A stretch of DNA of 64,000 nucleotides from Oceanospirillum maris DSM 6286 (GCF_000422865.1 NZ_AUGW01000007.1:227944-291943); one strand, 5' to 3'; shown: positions 18,267 to 29,195, counted from the first letter of the stretch. The notes: generated by a model not told the origin, from the sequence alone. Numbers and translations are program-made.

Positions 18267-18542
18267 ATGCGTAAGCCTGAACTGGCAGCAGCGATCGCAG
18301 AAAAAGCGGAGCTGTCGAAAGATAAAGCGAATGAAGTTTTGAATGCCATGTTAGACGAGATTACTGGTGCCGTATCTAAAGGTGACTCTGTTTCTTTGAT
18401 CGGCTTTGGTACTTTTTCAGTACGCGAGCGCAGCGCTCGTAAAGGTAAAAACCCTCAAACGGGTGAGCCGATGGATATTCCAGCGAGTAAAACCGTTGGC
18501 TTTAAGGTGGGCAAAAAACTAAAAGATGCGGTTGATAATTAA
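18267..18542 (+). CDS. hupB: Nucleoid protein HU (beta-like)
   Basis: A small DNA-bending histone-like protein, 91 residues. MRKPELAAAIAEKAELSKDKA at the start and the DNA-binding arm GKNPQTGEPMDIPASKTVGFKVGK are diagnostic of the HU/IHF superfamily. The Pro at the arm tip region and the absence of IHF-specific residues favour HU. It has a strong AGAGGA site, is divergent from ubiCA, and is followed by a terminator. Confidence 0.93.
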   Translation: MRKPELAAAIAEKAELSKDKANEVLNAMLDEITGAVSKGDSVSLIGFGTFSVRERSARKGKNPQTGEPMDIPASKTVGFKVGKKLKDAVDN

Positions 18543-18588
18543 GTTTTTTAGAGGTTAATCGCTTTTAGATCGTAAAAGTAAAACTCAA

Positions 18589-18626
18589 AAACCCATAGCA
18601 CTAAAATTGGCGCTATGGGTTTTTTG
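18589..18626. terminator. Terminator between hupB and the convergent HDOD gene
   Basis: AACCCATAGC (18589-18599 region) pairs with GCTATGGGTT (18612-18621), followed by T5. The A-run before the stem means it could also work for the minus-strand gene. Confidence 0.88.
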
Positions 18627-18634
18627 GTTTTGGT

Positions 18635-20032
18635 TTACTTGCTGGCTTTTTCTAGCATTTCTGCCAGTTGGTTTAATTCATCATTAAACTTGTTAATACC
18701 CTCAATCGTACCTTCAATCGCTTCGAGTGATAGATGTAATCGGCTAAGTAGTGTTTCTGGTAATCTGCCTAAGTGTACGCTGCCGTCGCTCTGTACCAAT
18801 TGGTTGACGATGTACAAGAGGTTGGTGTATTCATGGTGAGCGCCTTCATAGGAGGCATTGTGCAGATGGCGAACCGCACTACATACTTCATCGGGAAGCC
18901 CCCACGCTTGAAATAGGAAGCTGGCGATCTGCTCGCGGGTAATACCGAATAAAAAGCGCTCAATGTACATGGCCGGTACGTGAGGGTTGGCCTCTTGATA
19001 GCGACAGTACAGTGAAAAATACGGCGGAAAAACCTCGGCAATAACCAAGTAGCCAAAGTTATGCACCAAGCCAGATAAGTAGCTTAAGCCTGAAAAAGGA
19101 CGATGAGCTGACGGGATTTGTTTAACCAATCGCTCCATCAGCATTGCTTTAACAACCGCTTCCCGCCAATAGTTACGGTAACCAAAAACGCCATCGCTTG
19201 GCATTTTGATATTTTTCCCAAGGGATAAGCCAAGAGATAGGTTCATGGTAAGGTCAAAACCTAACACACGAATAACCGCATCTTGAATCGAGCGGATTTG
19301 CCCTGGCAGGCCATAATAAGGCGAGTTTGCCCAACTAATAACTTGGGAGGCTAAGCTAGGGTCTGATTCTACAATGGATGCTAAATCATCCCCGTCAGCA
19401 TTTTCATCCGCCCGCAGTAGCATAATTTTATGGGCACTAAGAGGCAGCGGTGGAATTTCAAGACTTTCAGCCAGACGAGTACGAATCCGGCGAGAAGTGA
19501 TGGTCTCAATGGCTGCTTTGATCTCCATCTCATCCTGATCAACCGCAGTCATATTGGGGCGAATCGAGACAAGAGGGATACTAAACTGATCAAATTTTGC
19601 CTGATCAAAAGTATTGATCAGCTCTTTAAACTCGTCAGCGGTAAACTCAAATAACCAGCGAGGATCACCAGATTCGGTGAACACAGTATCGTTATCAAGG
19701 CAGCGACTATCAACAATCAGATCATAATCTAGAACATCAGGAATGGCGGGAACAGATTGTAGCTTCTTACGCTTTAAGAGTGCTAATTTGGCATCAGGCG
19801 TAATCGTTTTATAGTCTGGGTAAAGTTTCACATCCAGTAAACAGTGCGCCGGAAATGCAAAAATATGACGCACACCATTTGCATCTTCAAGTATTGATGA
19901 GCGAACGAGCTGCTTGGCCGTCGCCTGGTTGCGGGGAACCAAACGATCTTTAAGTAGCTGAGGGAAGCTATTCGGTGAGACACCTTGTGTAATATTTTCC
20001 CTTAAAATCTGTACAAATCCTTGAAAGGACAT
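18635..20032 (-). CDS. YbaK-like plus HDOD domain signalling protein
   Basis: A 465-residue cytoplasmic protein. Residues 1 to about 155 resemble the YbaK/aminoacyl-tRNA deacylase fold (VRSSILEDANGVRHIFAFPAH). Residues about 195-400 form an HDOD domain, a regulatory relative of HD phosphohydrolases: LPLSAHKIMLLRADENADGDDLASIVESDPSLASQVISWANSPYYG is the typical start, and YLSGLVHNFGYLVIAEVFP replaces the catalytic HD. HDOD proteins usually act in signalling, not hydrolysis. A protein with this domain pair occupies the same neighbourhood in Pseudomonas. It stands alone, convergent with hupB. Confidence 0.82.
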   Translation of the reverse strand: MSFQGFVQILRENITQGVSPNSFPQLLKDRLVPRNQATAKQLVRSSILEDANGVRHIFAFPAHCLLDVKLYPDYKTITPDAKLALLKRKKLQSVPAIPDVLDYDLIVDSRCLDNDTVFTESGDPRWLFEFTADEFKELINTFDQAKFDQFSIPLVSIRPNMTAVDQDEMEIKAAIETITSRRIRTRLAESLEIPPLPLSAHKIMLLRADENADGDDLASIVESDPSLASQVISWANSPYYGLPGQIRSIQDAVIRVLGFDLTMNLSLGLSLGKNIKMPSDGVFGYRNYWREAVVKAMLMERLVKQIPSAHRPFSGLSYLSGLVHNFGYLVIAEVFPPYFSLYCRYQEANPHVPAMYIERFLFGITREQIASFLFQAWGLPDEVCSAVRHLHNASYEGAHHEYTNLLYIVNQLVQSDGSVHLGRLPETLLSRLHLSLEAIEGTIEGINKFNDELNQLAEMLEKASK

Positions 20033-20142
20033 GATGTTCTCCGACTAGAAAGTCTAGTAATTATACCTACTATGCCTTAGCAGAGGATATAAGAACATGA
20101 TTTAAAAAATGTATTTCAAGGGGGCTAAAGCAAGGCTTATTC

Positions 20143-22260
20143 TTAAACTTGAGCATATTGTTCCGCCCCTTCTAACCAGCGTTCCACCAAGGGTGTTAGG
20201 TGCTCAGGGTGGTGTTGGATCAGCTTATTGGCTGCGACATTAACCTCTTCTAACAGGTATTGATCACGTACCAAGTCTGCAATTTTCATCTGGGCCAAGC
20301 CAGTTTGCCGCGTACCAAGCACCTCACCGGGGCCACGCAGCTCCAAGTCTTTCTCTGCTATTTGGAAGCCATCCTGCGTATCACGCATAACGGCGATACG
20401 GGCTTTGCCATTGCGAGATAAAGGGGCGTGATAAAGCAGTACGCAGTAGCTTTTTTGATCGCCCCGGCCAACACGTCCTCGTAGTTGATGTAGCTGTGAT
20501 AGGCCAAGGCGCTCAGGGTTTTCGATCACCATCAGCGTCGCATTAGGTACATCTACACCCACTTCAATTACCGTTGTTGCCACCAAGAGTTGAAGCTTAT
20601 TCGCTTTAAATTGCGCCATAATGTCAGCTTTTTCTTGAGCTTTCATGCGCCCATGAATTAAGCCAATATTTAAACCCTGTAAGCGAGTTTTTAGATCGGC
20701 AAAAGTCGTCTCGGCGGCTTGGCATTGCAGGGCTTCGGAATCGTCAATAAGCGTACAAACCCAATAGGCCTGTTTACCTTGATGGCAGGCAGCAGATACC
20801 CGTTGAATAATCTCATCCCGACGGGTATCTGCTAGGGCGACAGTTTCAATGGGCGTTCGTCCTGGAGGCAACTCATCAATAACAGAAGTATCCAGATCCG
20901 CATAGGCACTCATCGCCAATGTTCGTGGAATAGGTGTCGCCGTCATAATTAATTGATGAGGGTAAAGATCCCCCTGCTGTCCTTTTTCCCTCAAGCTTAA
21001 ACGTTGATGGACACCAAAGCGGTGTTGCTCATCAACCACAATAAGCCCTAGATTCTTAAAGATGACGGTTTCCTGGAATAAAGCGTGAGTACCCACGACC
21101 ATCGGCGCACCGGCGGCGATTTGATCAAGCTGAGCTTGACGGGCTTTGCCTTTTAGTTTGCCAGCCATCCATGCCACATCAAGGCCTAAAGGAGTAAACC
21201 ATTGGGTGAAATTATTAAAATGTTGCTCCGCAAGAATCTCCGTAGGAGCCATTACCGCAACCTGATAGCCCGCTTCAATGGCGTTGAGAGCTGCCATCGC
21301 CGCCACTAATGTTTTTCCCGCACCAACGTCACCCTGTACCAATCGCAGCATTGGGCTTGCCTGTTGAATATCTTGCTGAATCTCTCCGATCACACGGTTT
21401 TGTGCCCCAGTGAGGGAGAAAGGTAGCTGATCGAGCATCCGCTTGCTTAGATTGCCTGTGCCGTTAAATACAGGCGCTCGATGGTGCTTATGCTGCTGGC
21501 GCAGTTTTAATAGGCTGAGCTGCTGGGCGATCAGTTCTTCTATAATCAACCGATGCTGGCTTGGGTGCTTGTATTCTTGTAGTTCAAAAACGGGAGCATC
21601 CGGTGGCGGCTCGTGCAGTAAGAACAGGGACTCTTTGAGTGAGGGTAAATTAGGAAATAGAGACTTGGGCAGCCAATCGGCTACCTGGGCTTTTTTCAAC
21701 TCAGCTAAGGCTAAATGGATCAGTTGCCGTAGTCGATTTTGGGTTAAGCCTTCAGTCAGTGGATAGATAGGGGTGAGGTGATCCTCTACCGCCACAGGTT
21801 GATCCTGAGCCACTAAACTGTATTCAGGGTGATAGAGTTCTAAACCGCTAGCCCCCGGCCTTGCTTCGCCATAGCAGCGTACCAGTGCGCCTTTTTGGAA
21901 TTGTTTTTTTTGCGTCGTATTAAAATGAAAAAAGCGCAGTGTGATACTGCCCGTTCCATCCTGTAGGCGTACGATAAGCGTCTGTCTGCGGCCTTTTATC
22001 ACTTCTGAAAGCGATACTTGCCCGACCACTACCGCTTCATCCCCCCGGCGAACGGCTCCGATAGGTGTTACCCGAGTGCGATCTTGATAACGTGACGGCA
22101 GATGAAATAATAGATCTTCAACCGTGCTGATATGTAGCTTCGTTAGCTTCTCAGCCAGTGCGGCACCAACCCCTTTTAAGGCTGTAACCGATTGTGATAG
22201 TTGCTCAGAACCAAGAGAACCTGCGCTTTTAGAATCAGTGTGTTGGCTAGTTGTTGGCAT
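20143..22260 (-). CDS. recG: ATP-dependent DNA helicase RecG
   Basis: A branch-migrating helicase that remodels stalled forks and Holliday junctions, 705 residues (E. coli 693). The N-terminal wedge/OB domain (about residues 75-180) precedes an SF2 motor. Motifs are VQGDVGAGKTLVA (I), PTEILAEQH (Ia), VVDEQHRFGV (II, DEQH), TATPIPRTLAM (III), LLVATTVIEVGVDVPNA (V) and QLRGRVGRG (VI). The C-terminus carries the RecG hook region (LELRGPGEVLGTRQTG). It is divergent from the SDR gene downstream. Confidence 0.97.
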   Translation of the reverse strand: MPTTSQHTDSKSAGSLGSEQLSQSVTALKGVGAALAEKLTKLHISTVEDLLFHLPSRYQDRTRVTPIGAVRRGDEAVVVGQVSLSEVIKGRRQTLIVRLQDGTGSITLRFFHFNTTQKKQFQKGALVRCYGEARPGASGLELYHPEYSLVAQDQPVAVEDHLTPIYPLTEGLTQNRLRQLIHLALAELKKAQVADWLPKSLFPNLPSLKESLFLLHEPPPDAPVFELQEYKHPSQHRLIIEELIAQQLSLLKLRQQHKHHRAPVFNGTGNLSKRMLDQLPFSLTGAQNRVIGEIQQDIQQASPMLRLVQGDVGAGKTLVAAMAALNAIEAGYQVAVMAPTEILAEQHFNNFTQWFTPLGLDVAWMAGKLKGKARQAQLDQIAAGAPMVVGTHALFQETVIFKNLGLIVVDEQHRFGVHQRLSLREKGQQGDLYPHQLIMTATPIPRTLAMSAYADLDTSVIDELPPGRTPIETVALADTRRDEIIQRVSAACHQGKQAYWVCTLIDDSEALQCQAAETTFADLKTRLQGLNIGLIHGRMKAQEKADIMAQFKANKLQLLVATTVIEVGVDVPNATLMVIENPERLGLSQLHQLRGRVGRGDQKSYCVLLYHAPLSRNGKARIAVMRDTQDGFQIAEKDLELRGPGEVLGTRQTGLAQMKIADLVRDQYLLEEVNVAANKLIQHHPEHLTPLVERWLEGAEQYAQV

Positions 22261-22427
22261 ATCCTATCCATCTATCGGGCTATGGGGGGTATCAATATCA
22301 GATCGGTAGTTTATCGGCGCACTTTACTTGTATGATGGGTAACGATGTTACAACAAGGATGCGTGGTGTGCCGTAGGTTTGGCACTGACCCTGTCTGATA
22401 ATAGAGATTCCCGAGGAGAGAAGAAAG

Positions 22428-23306
22428 ATGAGTGCTCAGGAGATTTTAATCGTAGGATGCGGTGATATCGGTAGTCGTACGGCTCTGAATTTAATACAGC
22501 AAGGCTATCAGGTTTACGGTGCACGTCGTAACCCTCAAAATCTACCGGAAGGGATCAAGCCAGTTGTGCTTGATGTTGCTGACCCAGAATCTTGGAAGCC
22601 TCTGCAACTCAAGCCGGATTATATTGTTTATTCAGTCGCCGCTGGAGGTTTTTCAGAAGAGCACTATCAAAAGGCTTATGCTGAAGGGATGAAGCAGATG
22701 TTGCAGTGGCTTAAAAAGCTAAAGCACACGCCCAAGCATATTCTCTTTGTCTCAAGCACCAGTGTTTATGGTCAAACGGAGGGGGAAACCGTTGATGAAA
22801 CGTCTTTACCTCAGCCGTCAGGATTTGCCGGTAGCGTTATGCTTCAGGCTGAAGAAACTCTAAGGCGAAGTGGTTTAAGTCATAGCTGTGTGCGCTTTTC
22901 AGGTATCTATGGCCCCGGTCGAGATATGCTTATTCGGCAGGTGCGCCAAGGTCGTATTGCACCGGAAGTGCCGGTGAAATATACCAATCGGATTCATAGT
23001 GATGATTGTGCGGGTATTTTAGCGCACCTAATCGGTATGGCTGAGCAAGCGGATTCGGTTTATCTGGCGACGGACAAGGGCTCTGTACCCTTGTTTGAAG
23101 TGATGAGCTGGATGGCGGAATTATTGGAGGTCACACCCACTGAAGTGGTGGAATCCCCTACGCGCCGCCGTACCAGTAAAATCTGTGATAACCGTCTGTT
23201 GTTAAGCACCGGCTATGAATTTATCTACCCAACCTATCGCGAAGGTTATCGAGAGGCCTTGCTTGAGGTTAAAGCTCAAATGACAGCTGAAGCAGATAGC
23301 GTGTAA
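22428..23306 (+). CDS. NAD(P)-dependent SDR-family epimerase-like protein
   Basis: A 292-residue extended short-chain dehydrogenase/epimerase relative. The nucleotide-binding start is ILIVGCGDIGSRTALNL (residues 6-22). SSTSVYGQ carries the Ser/Tyr of the active-site region, although the usual YxxxK is not obvious (FAGSVMLQAEE in that position), so catalysis is uncertain. RFSGIYGPGRDML is the extended-SDR substrate segment. It resembles E. coli YeeZ. It has a GAGGAG site and stands alone between recG and ridA. Confidence 0.8.
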   Translation: MSAQEILIVGCGDIGSRTALNLIQQGYQVYGARRNPQNLPEGIKPVVLDVADPESWKPLQLKPDYIVYSVAAGGFSEEHYQKAYAEGMKQMLQWLKKLKHTPKHILFVSSTSVYGQTEGETVDETSLPQPSGFAGSVMLQAEETLRRSGLSHSCVRFSGIYGPGRDMLIRQVRQGRIAPEVPVKYTNRIHSDDCAGILAHLIGMAEQADSVYLATDKGSVPLFEVMSWMAELLEVTPTEVVESPTRRRTSKICDNRLLLSTGYEFIYPTYREGYREALLEVKAQMTAEADSV

Positions 23307-23356
23307 CGGCTCCCCGCCCGATTGGGCGAGGGTACGTGGAGTTTGCTAAGGAGTAG

Positions 23357-23398
23357 GTAACCTAAGGCCGTACGCCTAAGGCAGTATGCCTAAGACAG
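23357..23398. repeat. Three 14-bp tandem repeats overlapping the ridA stop codon
   Basis: Units ggtaacctaaggcc, gtacgcctaaggca and gtatgcctaagaca follow head to tail. The last unit contains the stop codon and final codons of ridA, so part of the repeat is coding. Confidence 0.6.
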
Positions 23399-23776
23399 TA
23401 CTACGACACCTTCAATCTCAACCAAAGAACCTTTAGGCAGCTCTGAAATACCAACCGCAGCGCGGGCTGGGTAAGGCTGCTTAAAGAAACGCCCCATTAC
23501 TTCGTTAACGGTGGCAAAGTTAGATAGATCGGTCAGGTAGATATTCAGTTTAACCACATCAGACAGCTGACCACCGGCGGCTTCAACCACCGCAGAGATG
23601 TTTTTGAACACCTGCTCGGTCTGCTCGGCGAAGTCATCGGAGATAATTTCCATCGTTTCAGGAACCAGTGGAATTTGACCAGACATATAAACGGTATCAC
23701 CGGCTTTTACAGCCTGTGAATAAGTCCCGATGGCTGCAGGGGCTTTATCGGTGTGGATAACACTTTTGTTGCTCAT
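23390..23776 (-). CDS. ridA: RidA-family 2-iminobutanoate/2-iminopropanoate deaminase
   Basis: A 128-residue trimeric enzyme that hydrolyses reactive enamine/imine intermediates from PLP enzymes such as threonine dehydratase. The conserved Arg that binds the substrate carboxylate is in [22 protein letters not shown], with GTYSQAV and [13 protein letters not shown] earlier. Length and motif order are normal. It lies 38 bases downstream of spoT on the same strand, the same order as in Pseudomonas and many other gammaproteobacteria. Confidence 0.95.
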   Translation of the reverse strand: MSNKSVIHTDKAPAAIGTYSQAVKAGDTVYMSGQIPLVPETMEIISDDFAEQTEQVFKNISAVVEAAGGQLSDVVKLNIYLTDLSNFATVNEVMGRFFKQPYPARAAVGISELPKGSLVEIEGVVVLS

Positions 23777-23814
23777 TATTAATGCTCCATTTTTTACTTA
23801 AACAGTGACAAAGG

Positions 23815-25971
23815 CTAGCGGCGGGCGCGCATAATGCGATTAACATTAGATAGTGAACGAATACGACGCATAACGCGGGCAAGGTGAATACGGTTTGTGA
23901 TGCTTATTTCAATATTAACCATGGTTAGGCGAGCATCCCGTTCTTCTGTTGTTATTTTCTCGATTCCGGCATCCGCTTCTGTAATTAAAGATGCTAAAGA
24001 TGCGATAAAGCCCTTCTGGTGCTCAGCTTCAACACGAATCACAACAGTGAAATCACCGGATACTGTATCGGACCAGGCCATCGGAATGCAGCGATTGCTG
24101 TCATCACGAATATCAGTGATATTACGGCAAGTATCCATGTGGATCACAATACCGCGACCGCTACTAATATGGCCTACAACAGGATCACCAGGGATCGGGT
24201 GACAGCACCGAGCATAAGAGGTCACCATACCTTCGGTGCCGCTAATAGCCAGCTTGTTGTTGCTTTTAGCTGGGCTTGATTCTTGATCGGCAGAGTTACC
24301 TTCTTGGCCGATTAATGCACGGGCGACACTAAAGGCCATGCGATTACCTAAGCCAATAGCATCCAGCAGATCTTGTTCGGTGTCATACTGAAACTCTTTC
24401 AGCAGGGCTTCAGTCTGAGCTTTAGGTATATCGTCATATTGTTTATCAAAGGCATCGAGCGCTTTATTTAACAGGCGCTTACCCAGAGAAATGGATTCTG
24501 CCCGTTGCTGATTTTTCAGATAGTGCCGGATCGCACTACGGGCTTTAGCTGTTGCCACAAAGCTTAGCCACGCTAAATTAGGACGAGCGCTTGGGGCGGT
24601 AATAATTTCGATGGATTGCCCGCTCTCAATATGAGCACTTAATGGTGATAAACGTCGGTTAATACGGGCAGCAACACAGGAATTCCCTACATCGGTGTGT
24701 ACCGCATAAGCAAAATCGACCGCCGTTGCACCAGAAGGTAGCTCCATAATGTCACCCTTGGGAGTGAAAACATAAACCTCATCAGGGAAGAGATCCATTT
24801 TCACATGCTCAATAAACTCTAACGAGTTACCGGCCCGTTGCTGCATTTCCAGCAGGCCTTTCACCCACTGGCGAGCACGGGCATGGCTGGCACCGGTCAT
24901 GCCTTGGGTGCTGTTTTTCTGTTCTGATTGGTCTTTCTGGCCTGACTTATACAGCCAATGGGCAGCGATGCCGTTGTTGGCCATCGACTCCATCTCCCGA
25001 GTACGGATCTGAACTTCGATAGGAATACCGTTCATGCCGATCAGAGAGGTGTGTAGCGATTGATAGCCGTTAGCTTTTGGAATGGCGATATAATCTTTAA
25101 AACGACCGGGAACAGGTTTATAAAGATTATGAATTGCGCCTAAAATCCGGTAACAGGTATCAACTTTGTCGGTAACGATACGAAAACCGTAAACATCCAT
25201 CACTTCAGAGAAAGATTTACGGCGGGCGCGCATTTTTCGATACAGGCTTAATAAATGTTTCTCACGCCCGAACACTTTGCCGTCTAATTCTTCGATATCA
25301 ATACAGTCTTGTAATGCTGTTTTAATTTCACGAATAACAAGCTTACGATTACCACGTACCTTTTGAACCGCCCGTTTTAGGCGTTCGTAGCGCATAGGGT
25401 ACATACCTTCAAAGCCGAGTTCTTCAAGCTCTGTCCGTATGGTATTAATCCCTAAGCGAGCCGCAATCGGAGAATAAATATCGAGGGTTTCGCGGGCAAT
25501 GCGGCGCTTCTTGTCTGGGCGAAGCGCGCCCAAGGTGCGCATATTATGTAGACGGTCTGCCAGCTTAACCAAAATTACGCGAATATCTTTCGCCATGGCT
25601 AACGCCATTTTCTGAAAGTTTTCCGCTTGGGCAAGGGCTTTGTCTTCAAAATGAATCTGGGTCAACTTAGAGACACCATCAACCAAGTCAGCCACGGTAT
25701 CACCGAACTGTTTGGCTAGGGCATCTTTTGTGACGGGGGTATCTTCGATCACGTCATGCAGCATGGCCGCCATCAAGCTTTGATGGTCTATGTGCATATT
25801 AGCAAGAATAGTCGCTACCGCCAGAGGATGAGTTACATAATGCTCACCACTGCGGCGGCGTTGACCATCGTGGGCCTGCTCGGCAAAAAAATACGCGCGG
25901 CGCACCTGCTGAATCTCTTCAGGTTTCAGGTAGCCCCGCATACGATCCACTAAGTCTTCAATAGTTGACAC
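23815..25971 (-). CDS. spoT: Bifunctional (p)ppGpp synthetase/hydrolase SpoT
   Basis: Controls the stringent-response alarmone. The 718-residue protein has four modules: an HD hydrolase (residues about 25-175, H72-D73 in LHDVIEDT), a synthetase (about 230-345, VYGFRIVTDKVDTCYRILG and the G-loop-like KANGYQSLHTSL), a TGS domain (about 390-450, DEVYVFTPKGDIMELP) and a C-terminal ACT domain (about 640-715). An intact HD motif identifies it as SpoT rather than RelA. It is part of the gmk-rpoZ-spoT-ridA run. Confidence 0.96.
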   Translation of the reverse strand: MSTIEDLVDRMRGYLKPEEIQQVRRAYFFAEQAHDGQRRRSGEHYVTHPLAVATILANMHIDHQSLMAAMLHDVIEDTPVTKDALAKQFGDTVADLVDGVSKLTQIHFEDKALAQAENFQKMALAMAKDIRVILVKLADRLHNMRTLGALRPDKKRRIARETLDIYSPIAARLGINTIRTELEELGFEGMYPMRYERLKRAVQKVRGNRKLVIREIKTALQDCIDIEELDGKVFGREKHLLSLYRKMRARRKSFSEVMDVYGFRIVTDKVDTCYRILGAIHNLYKPVPGRFKDYIAIPKANGYQSLHTSLIGMNGIPIEVQIRTREMESMANNGIAAHWLYKSGQKDQSEQKNSTQGMTGASHARARQWVKGLLEMQQRAGNSLEFIEHVKMDLFPDEVYVFTPKGDIMELPSGATAVDFAYAVHTDVGNSCVAARINRRLSPLSAHIESGQSIEIITAPSARPNLAWLSFVATAKARSAIRHYLKNQQRAESISLGKRLLNKALDAFDKQYDDIPKAQTEALLKEFQYDTEQDLLDAIGLGNRMAFSVARALIGQEGNSADQESSPAKSNNKLAISGTEGMVTSYARCCHPIPGDPVVGHISSGRGIVIHMDTCRNITDIRDDSNRCIPMAWSDTVSGDFTVVIRVEAEHQKGFIASLASLITEADAGIEKITTEERDARLTMVNIEISITNRIHLARVMRRIRSLSNVNRIMRARR

Positions 25972-26045
25972 AGTTCAGCTCCTCAGCTTTTTTAGCCATT
26001 AGGGCCGCCGTAAAGGGTGTCTTCATCTGTGCCAACATAAGCGAC

Positions 26046-26288
26046 TTACTCCTCGTCGTCACCTTGGAATTCACGACCGATTGCGTTGGCATCACGCAGC
26101 AGCTTACCAGTAACATGACCTTCTGCGATTTCACGCAGGGCCATAACGGTAGGCTTGTCGTTTTCCCATGGCAGCATAGGATCTTTACCGCCAGTGCTCA
26201 GTTGGTGAGCACGCTTACTGGCAACCATAACCAGTTCAAAGCGGTTTTCTACGTTTTCTAAACAATCTTCAACAGTGACGCGAGCCAT
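26046..26288 (-). CDS. rpoZ: RNA polymerase omega subunit RpoZ
   Basis: An 80-residue omega subunit that helps assemble beta-prime and mediates ppGpp binding to RNA polymerase. The start [30 protein letters not shown] is diagnostic, followed by [12 protein letters not shown]. It is located between gmk and spoT, 74 bases upstream of spoT, as in most gammaproteobacteria. Confidence 0.97.
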   Translation of the reverse strand: MARVTVEDCLENVENRFELVMVASKRAHQLSTGGKDPMLPWENDKPTVMALREIAEGHVTGKLLRDANAIGREFQGDDEE

Positions 26289-26409
26289 TTGGTATCCCCA
26301 AATAAAATTTACAACCAGCAGAGAATCGCCCAGTTTACTGAATTACTGCTTTCTATGACAAGAGAACAATAGCAACCTTTGACAAGAACAGAGCAATGCT
26401 TAGGTCTGA

Positions 26410-27057
<648 letters not shown>

Positions 27058-27332
27058 CTAAAACCTGTATCTGAATAAGGATTTTATCGGTATTGAAGGA
27101 TAGATGCGACTGTCTCTAGGGATCGTTAGACCATCATTTTACGACTTGCAGCCCAAGCCTTCAGACTTCGGTTGAAAGACAAGGTCATATATTGCTCATC
27201 TGGTGCTGGTATACTCAGTGGCTTAACTGTATTTTCAGATAAATTTAAAGCGAATTTGGCTACCACTCTCTAGACTCAAGCATTATTTAATGCCGCCTTA
27301 ATTCAACATGAGCTCCATAAGTTAAGGTTTTT

Positions 27333-29195
27333 ATGAAGAAGGTTCTCATGAGGGCATGTCTATACAACGGAATCATCGCTATGCAAGGATTATTAAAGTC
27401 ATTCGTGCGAGCAACCACGGGATATGTGGCAGCGATTGTTTGGGCGGTATTACTATTCAATTCAGCATTTATGGTAACGGCTTTAGCTTCGACAAAAAAC
27501 TCAGATATAAAACCGAGTGTTAATCAGGCTATTCAACCAATAGAAATTGGCGAAGATTGGAAGAGTTCTCTCAATTTTTCTATGGGTTATTTTGTTGATA
27601 CCAATGAGTCTTTATCCTTTCAGCGGGTACAGCAGCAGAAATTTATACCGTCCAGCAATAAACTTTCTTTAGGGACGGGGGCAAAAACCACTTGGTCAAA
27701 AATTCTGCTAAAAAACACCAGCGCGCAGAAAAAAAGACTGTTCTTGCATCATCCTTATGCCTATCACAACCGTTTGATTACCCTATATGAAGTTGAGCAA
27801 GGCTCTTTGATTCGAGAGCAGGTACTTGACCTAGATTTAGCCGAAGATAGCCCTTTGATGTATCGCGGGAGTGCTATTTTTGAGTTTGAATTAGATATTG
27901 GCCAGAGCAAAACCTTATATGTAAAAGGGATTTCTTTCTCGCACCAGTGGTTTACTCTCTTACTGCTTGATGAGAATAGTTCTCGACGGGAGTTGATCGG
28001 CACCCATAACGATATTGCGCTGATGATTGGTATCCTACTGGCGTTAATTATTTATAATTTCTTGATCTATTTCTCCTCCAGCAAAAATGAAAATGTCTTC
28101 TATTCCCTTTACCTGATTTCTGGTGGTATTTGGATTGCGCTTTCCTACGGGTTATTAGCCAACTTTTTTAATATTTATGGGGCTGGCATTTTGCCCTTAC
28201 ACCTGTCCTTGATCGCTATGCCGATGTTTCTCATCCTTTTTATGATGGATATTTTTGAAACAGCCGAACACTACCCAATAGAGCATCGTTTTTTACAAGG
28301 CACCTTGCTGTTTTTGGGGCTCGATTTTTGTTATGGCCTATTTGATATTGTTAATGCTCTAAAACCTGCCAGTTCATTGGCGGCATTAATGATGCTGGTG
28401 ACTATCTCTGTCAGCATCTCTTTAGTACGAAAAGGTCATCCCTTTGCAAAGTACTTCTTATTTGGTCATAGCTTATTCGTAGGATTCAGCACCATTGCCG
28501 TACTCTTCTATAAAGGCTTAATCGAGTTTAATTATATAACCAGCCACGGCGTTGGTATCGGCATTATGTTAGAAGCCCTAATGCTGGCGTTTATTATTTC
28601 TTATCGGATCAGAATGCTTGAGGAGATTAAGTCGTCACAGGATGAATTAAAGTTACTGGCCGTGACGGACTCTATGACTCAACTATATAATCGGCGTTAT
28701 TTTTATACTGAAGCGAATTACCAGCTTAAACAGGCGCAAAAAGAAGCAACGCCTTTATCCCTAATGATTTTGGATATTGATCGATTCAAATTAGTGAATG
28801 ATACCCACGGCCATCAAACCGGTGATCAGGTGATTATCGCCCTAGCAAATATTCTAAGAACCCATAGCCAAGAGGGTCATTTGATTGCGCGCTTTGGGGG
28901 TGAAGAATTTGTAATCCTGCTACCTAAGACTGCATTGCTGCAAGCTATGGATATTGCGGAGCAGATCAGGCAAACCGCTGAAAAGCATAAAGTCGTACTT
29001 TTAGATTCAGATAAACCCGACTTATATTTCACCGTAAGCGTAGGCGTTACCGAGATCAATACCGGCTCTGAAACGATGGAAACCGCGCTTAACCTAGCGG
29101 ATATTGCCCTGTATGAGGCAAAAAATAGTGGCCGTAATCGTGTCCGTATGGCTCCGGCGCGACTGGATTTTCAAAAAGAAGAGCCGTTAGCTTAA
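27333..29195 (+). CDS. 7TM-DISM membrane diguanylate cyclase (GGDEF)
   Basis: A 620-residue membrane signalling protein. After a signal-type helix (about residues 30-50) comes an extracytoplasmic DISM sensor domain (about 75-220), then seven hydrophobic segments (about 230-430) of the 7TM-DISM type, and a GGDEF domain (about 450-610). The active site is ARFGGEEFVILLP, an intact GGEEF, with LMILDIDRFKLVNDTHGHQTGD for metal and GTP binding. The RxxD inhibitory site is missing: the preceding residues are EGHLIA. It should make cyclic di-GMP in response to an external ligand. The start could also be ATG 27351 or 27381. Confidence 0.88.
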   Translation: MKKVLMRACLYNGIIAMQGLLKSFVRATTGYVAAIVWAVLLFNSAFMVTALASTKNSDIKPSVNQAIQPIEIGEDWKSSLNFSMGYFVDTNESLSFQRVQQQKFIPSSNKLSLGTGAKTTWSKILLKNTSAQKKRLFLHHPYAYHNRLITLYEVEQGSLIREQVLDLDLAEDSPLMYRGSAIFEFELDIGQSKTLYVKGISFSHQWFTLLLLDENSSRRELIGTHNDIALMIGILLALIIYNFLIYFSSSKNENVFYSLYLISGGIWIALSYGLLANFFNIYGAGILPLHLSLIAMPMFLILFMMDIFETAEHYPIEHRFLQGTLLFLGLDFCYGLFDIVNALKPASSLAALMMLVTISVSISLVRKGHPFAKYFLFGHSLFVGFSTIAVLFYKGLIEFNYITSHGVGIGIMLEALMLAFIISYRIRMLEEIKSSQDELKLLAVTDSMTQLYNRRYFYTEANYQLKQAQKEATPLSLMILDIDRFKLVNDTHGHQTGDQVIIALANILRTHSQEGHLIARFGGEEFVILLPKTALLQAMDIAEQIRQTAEKHKVVLLDSDKPDLYFTVSVGVTEINTGSETMETALNLADIALYEAKNSGRNRVRMAPARLDFQKEEPLA

